From assembly GCA_019722365.1 (NCBI GenBank), contig JADFUC010001722.1:248001-312000 (forward strand): a stretch of 64,000 nt of DNA, in the 5' to 3' direction. The notes under the pieces were generated by a model that made no database searches, had not been told where the DNA came from, and was given only the letters and a program-made list of their open reading frames with translations. The translations under genes and the position numbers were made by a program. Source of the stretch: Lithospermum erythrorhizon (lineage: Eukaryota > Streptophyta > Magnoliopsida > Boraginales > Boraginaceae). Of the stretch, positions 60,503-64,000 are shown piece after piece; the first letter of the stretch is position 1, and each line of letters starts with the position of its first letter.

Positions 60503-61290
60503 ACAGTAGGAGTGTTGAAATATGCGATATTAGATCTCATAAATATGTCGGATTGAACAATTGGATTGGCCACAACGATTTATAACTAATAATTATAAGT
60601 TCAAATATATATGCGGTGTTGGACAATTGACATATTAGGATGCTTCGTATTGACATTAGGGGTTATGATGACTTCTTTAGAGTCCGCTCATAATCTATAT
60701 ATTAAGGAGGCGTTCGGTTAACGCCAAATAATATATTACTCTTGTCAGTAGAGCCTAGAGGTCACATCGACAACATGATCAAACTATAATGCAATTATAA
60801 CCCCAGGAGTTAAAGTGAAACGAAAGGGAAACATGAAGGGGCGAAAAATCGGTTTCGGGACATAGGGGAGAGGGTGGTTGTGTGGTGGAAGAGATGAGGA
60901 TGGAGGAGTCCATCCTCCTTGAATCTCTTGTGGGAATTGCCTATATATAGTTCTTGACCTCGCCCAATCATTGCTCTAATTCTTGAGCTTTTGAAGTTGA
61001 GGTCTACCCCCTATAACTTTAGTTCGACCAAACCCCCTCCCCTTGGAAGAAAAATAGTTTTTCTTTCTCTTTTGTTTCAGTTTTACTTTAATTGTTCTAG
61101 TAAAATCGACGAAAGTGTTTGATCAATAGTTAGTGTGTACTATTCTTAGAGACAACCTACGTTGGTTGTTTGAAGCACAAATCCGGTCATATTCATTATT
61201 CCTGGGTGTAAGGTACAAATGAAATCTTTGATTCAATTACTATTTTTATAATCTAGTAGATTTTCGGAGTCTAGTTCGGATAATAGCTAT
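60503..61290 (+). mobile_element. Copia-like polypurine tract and 3' LTR
   Basis: The purine-rich acagtaggag (60503-60512) is followed by TGTTGAAATATGCG (60513), the same arrangement as at 17508-17518. A TATA-like gcctatatatagttcttgac lies near 60938-60957. U5-like sequence (ttcctgggtgtaaggtacaa, near 61198-61217) follows, a common phrase in plant Copia LTRs. The right border is not fixed. Confidence 0.5.
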
Positions 61291-62100
61291 TTTGTCAGAA
61301 AAACCAACACATTCGCCTTTTAATTTAGTATTAGTGATACTCATAAGGAGTGAATCTTGTATTAAAGTGGTTAAAAAGAAAGCTTTAGTCACTGATCAAT
61401 TGAAGCAGATCTTGCGATTAACTCATCCGTGATATTCTAGAGATGAGGCTTCGAGGGATGAAGAAATTTATTAGTGTAACTGATTCTGTATGTTTGGATC
61501 GGGGTGAATCAGGGAGAAGGTAAATATTTAAAATTAACCTAGGAGAAGAGAATCAGGGTGGATATTGTGTTCTTGGCATCTTTTCATACTCTTGGTGCGT
61601 GGTACTTGGTTGGCTCAGGTCGCTGTCGCGTCTTTGCATGTCAGACATCATTTTCTTCGATTCCTCGTCCCAGGACTTTAATCGAATTTTTGAAAATTAC
61701 ACTTATTTCGGCCGTCGATTCTTTTTTTTTAGCATTTCAGTCTAAATTAGCATATCTTTCCCAAATAATAATAAAATACCGAGCATAATAATGTATCAAT
61801 TGAACAATCAAATTATGAGTAATAAAATACCCAAAATCATCCTAAAAATATTAAGCTGTCAAAAAAATTCATGGGAAAATATAGAATGCAAGAGAAGGAA
61901 AATGAGGATAATGAATCCTCACAAAAATTAGTAAGCCATATTCCCAAACATAAAAAAAAATAAATTATCCTCATTCTCAAAACAAACATAGCATTAAGAA
62001 AATTATGAACCAGGTTCTCTCCCCCAAATGACCTTAATGAACTGATACACTTGATGTTTATCTGTAAAAGTTGGGCTTAGAATAACAAGACGTTTCAGTG
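61291..62100 (+). promoter_or_regulatory. Upstream region of the plastid-protein gene
   Basis: About 800 bp between the LTR and the ATG. An AT-rich stretch (61740-61990) precedes the probable leader (about 62000-62100). No TATA box is convincing. The Copia insertion ends within 0.8 kb of the start codon and could supply or disturb regulatory sequence. Confidence 0.35.
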
Positions 62101-62200
62101 ATGACGTTATCAATTCGGCCGTCGCTGACGTCATTCGCTTCTGGTTATACTGTATGCCTGCCTCCTTACCGGAAGCTCAGTATTCTTCATCTCGGAACTG
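62101..62200 (+). CDS. Conserved plastid protein, exon 1 (transit peptide)
   Basis: ATG at 62101 opens MTLSIRPSLTSFASGYTVCL, then PPYRKLSILHLGT. It is rich in Ser, Thr, Arg and Leu with no acidic residue in 33 positions, typical of a chloroplast transit peptide. The exon ends ACT G|gtactttttt with one base of a Gly codon. The next exon supplies exactly the two missing bases (GT), so phase agrees. The start is preceded by a leader without competing ATGs in the last 30 bp. Confidence 0.65.
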
Positions 62201-63278
62201 GTACTTTTTTTGTTCTCTCTTTTTTCTATTTTAGAGTTTCAATTTCCAAAAATAATACCGATTTAATCATTTAATGTTGATTTTTACTTTTTCGTTGATT
62301 TTGTGTTCAACAATTTAGTATACTGTAGGGTAGATTCAGAGGGTTCATAATACTGTAAATTGATGAGTGATTTTAACTTGTGGTTGAGGACTTGAAGAGA
62401 TAATTGCACAAGTACCCCATAGTCTCGTAAAGCTACAGACTTAGTCCCCAAGTTTGTACTGCGTTGGTGCACTTTAGTCCTCGATGTTACATAATTATTG
62501 CACATATGGTGGTTCAAGTTTTCAATGATCTATTTGTGCAACATTTCTCATTTATGTAACTTCAAACAAGAAAAACTTTTGGTGTTGGTCCTACAAATTG
62601 TCACCATTAGATAGTCTGATGTGGTCGTTATTTACTATCAACGATGGTCGGTCATAACTACAATTTTAAGGTCACATTAACATTAAATGCTTGTTAGTTC
62701 AAGTAGTCACAGATTTAGGACGGGTAAATAGATACTACAGTAAGTGGATTTGTTATGACCTTCTCCCTCTACCCTCTCTCTTTTGGTTTTGACTTCGGAA
62801 TTTCAGATTAAAAGAGGGAATAACTTTTGGTATAATGTGTTAGCAATGTTGGAATGATAATTGGAACTTTTTAGTACTTTGAGTAGAATAATTATTTATA
62901 TTGTGACTAAATATTGTTAAATAACTAGCAACCTGTATGTTCATGGATCGAACTTGTATGTAATTAAATCCTTTTTTGCATCTAGTTTACAATATTACTT
63001 GTTTTATGGAAATGTTATTTAATGTTAATTTAGTGGCTCTAAATTTTTCTGAGGAGCTACATAGTACCAGATCAAGTAGCAGGGGGTGCTGGCTAATTGT
63101 CAAATAATTTTCTCGCGTGATTGAGGTCTTGTAAATTTTTTATGCTGCCTAATTTCAAATCTCATTAGTTTACCATTTAAAACTGAATGAACTGTAGCTC
63201 GGAATATCTTCCTATACAAAGATCAGTTGATGTGTACGTGTTTTATTCATTTTTGTGATGATTATTATTTAATATCAG
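62201..63278 (+). other. Intron 1 of the plastid-protein gene (1078 bp)
   Basis: The donor is AACTG|gtactttttttg and the acceptor is ttatttaatatcag|GTTCAG. AT-rich, with no other feature seen. Phase 1 on both sides supports the joint. Confidence 0.6.
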
Positions 63279-63649
63279 GTTCAGTTCAAGCAATTACCAT
63301 TGCTAAGTTGCAGACATGCTCTGTTAGAGCATTTGCTGAGAATACAATTGCTACCCCTAATGAGTTTGCTAGTGAACATGATGCCATCTTGGGAAATGAA
63401 GATAAGGACACGAACGAAGACATTGAGGTTTTGAATGGGCATAAAATGACACGAGTTTGTGATAAGTTGATAGATGTTTTCATGGTTGACAAGCCTAGTC
63501 CAAATGAGTGGAGGAAGTTATTGGCTTTCAGCAGAGAGTGGGATGATATCCGCCCCCACTTTTTTGAACGATGTGAAGATCGAGCAGAGAGTGAGATGGA
63601 TCCCAATATGAAGTATAAGCTGTCAAGGCTTGGAAGAAAGTTAAAAGAG
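63279..63649 (+). CDS. Conserved plastid protein, exon 2 (gene continues past the window)
   Basis: 371 bp, spliced to exon 1 to give residues 34-157. A linker with acidic residues is followed by a highly regular conserved-looking block from residue 88: HKMTRVCDKLIDVFMVDKPS, then PNEWRKLLAFSREWDDIRPH, then FFERCEDRAESEMDPNMKY and KLSRLGRKLKE. From memory this resembles plant-specific uncharacterised chloroplast proteins such as At4g37920 and At1g36320; function unknown. The exon ends AAAAGAG|gtactc in phase 0. Unspliced reading would continue only 18 codons to a stop, so an intron is expected. I cannot fix exon 3; an acceptor-like ttttttgcag ends at 63986. With TRM9 12 kb away, the pair recalls two adjacent Arabidopsis genes. 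Confidence 0.75.
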
Positions 63650-64000
63650 GTACTCTATTTCTTTTGTAGTCTTCTCTTTAGGAGGGAGGGAGGGGGGTGT
63701 TTATAGAACAATGATCTTCAGAGATAATTCAAATGAGAAAGAGGCTTCAAGTTATTTTTATTTCCAGAATGTGCCTGCTAATATTCAAATGAGAAAGAGG
63801 CTTCATACAACATGTGCATGTCTGTGCCCACATAATTGACATGTGGCCTTGCATTATGCATTTATACCTCTCTTACATTTCAATGCATGATATAAGGGAA
63901 TAAGAAATCAACACTCTGTTGTTGTTTATCTTAAAGAGATCTTTATATATATCCAAAGGTTTGACTTCGGTCTAGATTTTTTGCAGAAACAAAACTCCTC
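63650..64000 (+). other. Intron 2 (truncated by the window) with a 23-bp direct repeat
   Basis: attcaaatgagaaagaggct plus tca occurs at 63727-63749 and again at 63783-63805, exactly 56 bp apart. A G-rich run (ggagggagggagggggg) is at about 63680-63696. The gene continues beyond the right edge. Confidence 0.6.

Noticed and set aside
63286..63606. 106-codon minus-strand frame inside the plastid-protein exon
   Set aside because: Antisense shadow of exon 2, whose sense strand has consistent splice phases and a conserved-looking block.
1..64000. CRISPR array, operon, riboswitch, phage or organelle-DNA insertions
   Set aside because: Nothing with regular spacer spacing, bacterial-style gene packing or recognisable plastid/mitochondrial genes was seen; the content is nuclear plant DNA.

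Overview
This is a nuclear chromosomal segment from a flowering plant, most likely a eudicot. It is AT-rich, has GT-AG introns, and is filled with decayed plant transposons. I recognise only three probably functional host genes in 64 kb. A short intronless FANTASTIC FOUR (FAF) domain gene lies at 10.45-10.94 kb (minus). A two-coding-exon TRM9-type tRNA wobble-uridine methyltransferase gene lies at 48.38-49.97 kb (minus). The first two coding exons of a probable plastid-targeted conserved plant protein start at 62.10 kb (plus), and this gene runs off the right edge. The order and spacing of the last two recall two neighbouring Arabidopsis genes (At1g36310 and At1g36320). That link is from memory and was not checked.

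Layout. 0-12.6 kb: an unidentified open frame at the left edge; a Copia element on the minus strand (gag remnant, 5' UTR, 5' LTR); a tRNA-derived SINE; a 31-bp minisatellite; a 1.76-kb long-TIR element; two LTR-like blocks; the FAF gene. 12.7-18.5 kb: a second, very decayed Copia copy of the same family (plus) ending in a clear 3' LTR. 18.5-20.2 kb: a 5'-truncated LINE with a small inverted-repeat element in its tail. 20.3-32.5 kb: Stowaway-like MITEs, a 1.1-kb long-TIR element with a G-quadruplex-prone core, a LINE RNase H remnant (minus), and a low-complexity block split by an insertion. 32.5-33.7 kb: a broken F-box gene (minus). 34-38.9 kb: a GC-richer Ty3/gypsy carcass (gag, protease, reverse transcriptase) and a SWIM-domain fragment of a MULE/FAR1-like transposase. 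39-42.4 kb: AT-rich tandem repeats and a palindromic GC-rich repeat. 43.4-47.5 kb: a broken hAT transposase (minus). 47.7-48.0 kb: three tRNA-like Pol III promoter remnants. 48.4-51.3 kb: the TRM9 gene, with a perfect 36-bp hairpin in its intron. 51.9-56.5 kb: a MULE with recognisable inverted ends and a frameshifted MURA transposase. 56.5-61.3 kb: a LINE fragment, small repeats and a third Copia 3' end. 61.3-64 kb: the plastid-protein gene.

The genes do not form an operon or pathway; this is ordinary gene-poor plant chromatin. I see no convincing undescribed biological system. The most worthwhile leads are the perfect hairpin inside the TRM9 intron, the FAF gene with its uncertain start, the G-rich long-TIR element, and the unidentified frame at the left edge. 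Pseudogene calls were made by reading translations by eye. Their limits are approximate, and no database search was possible.
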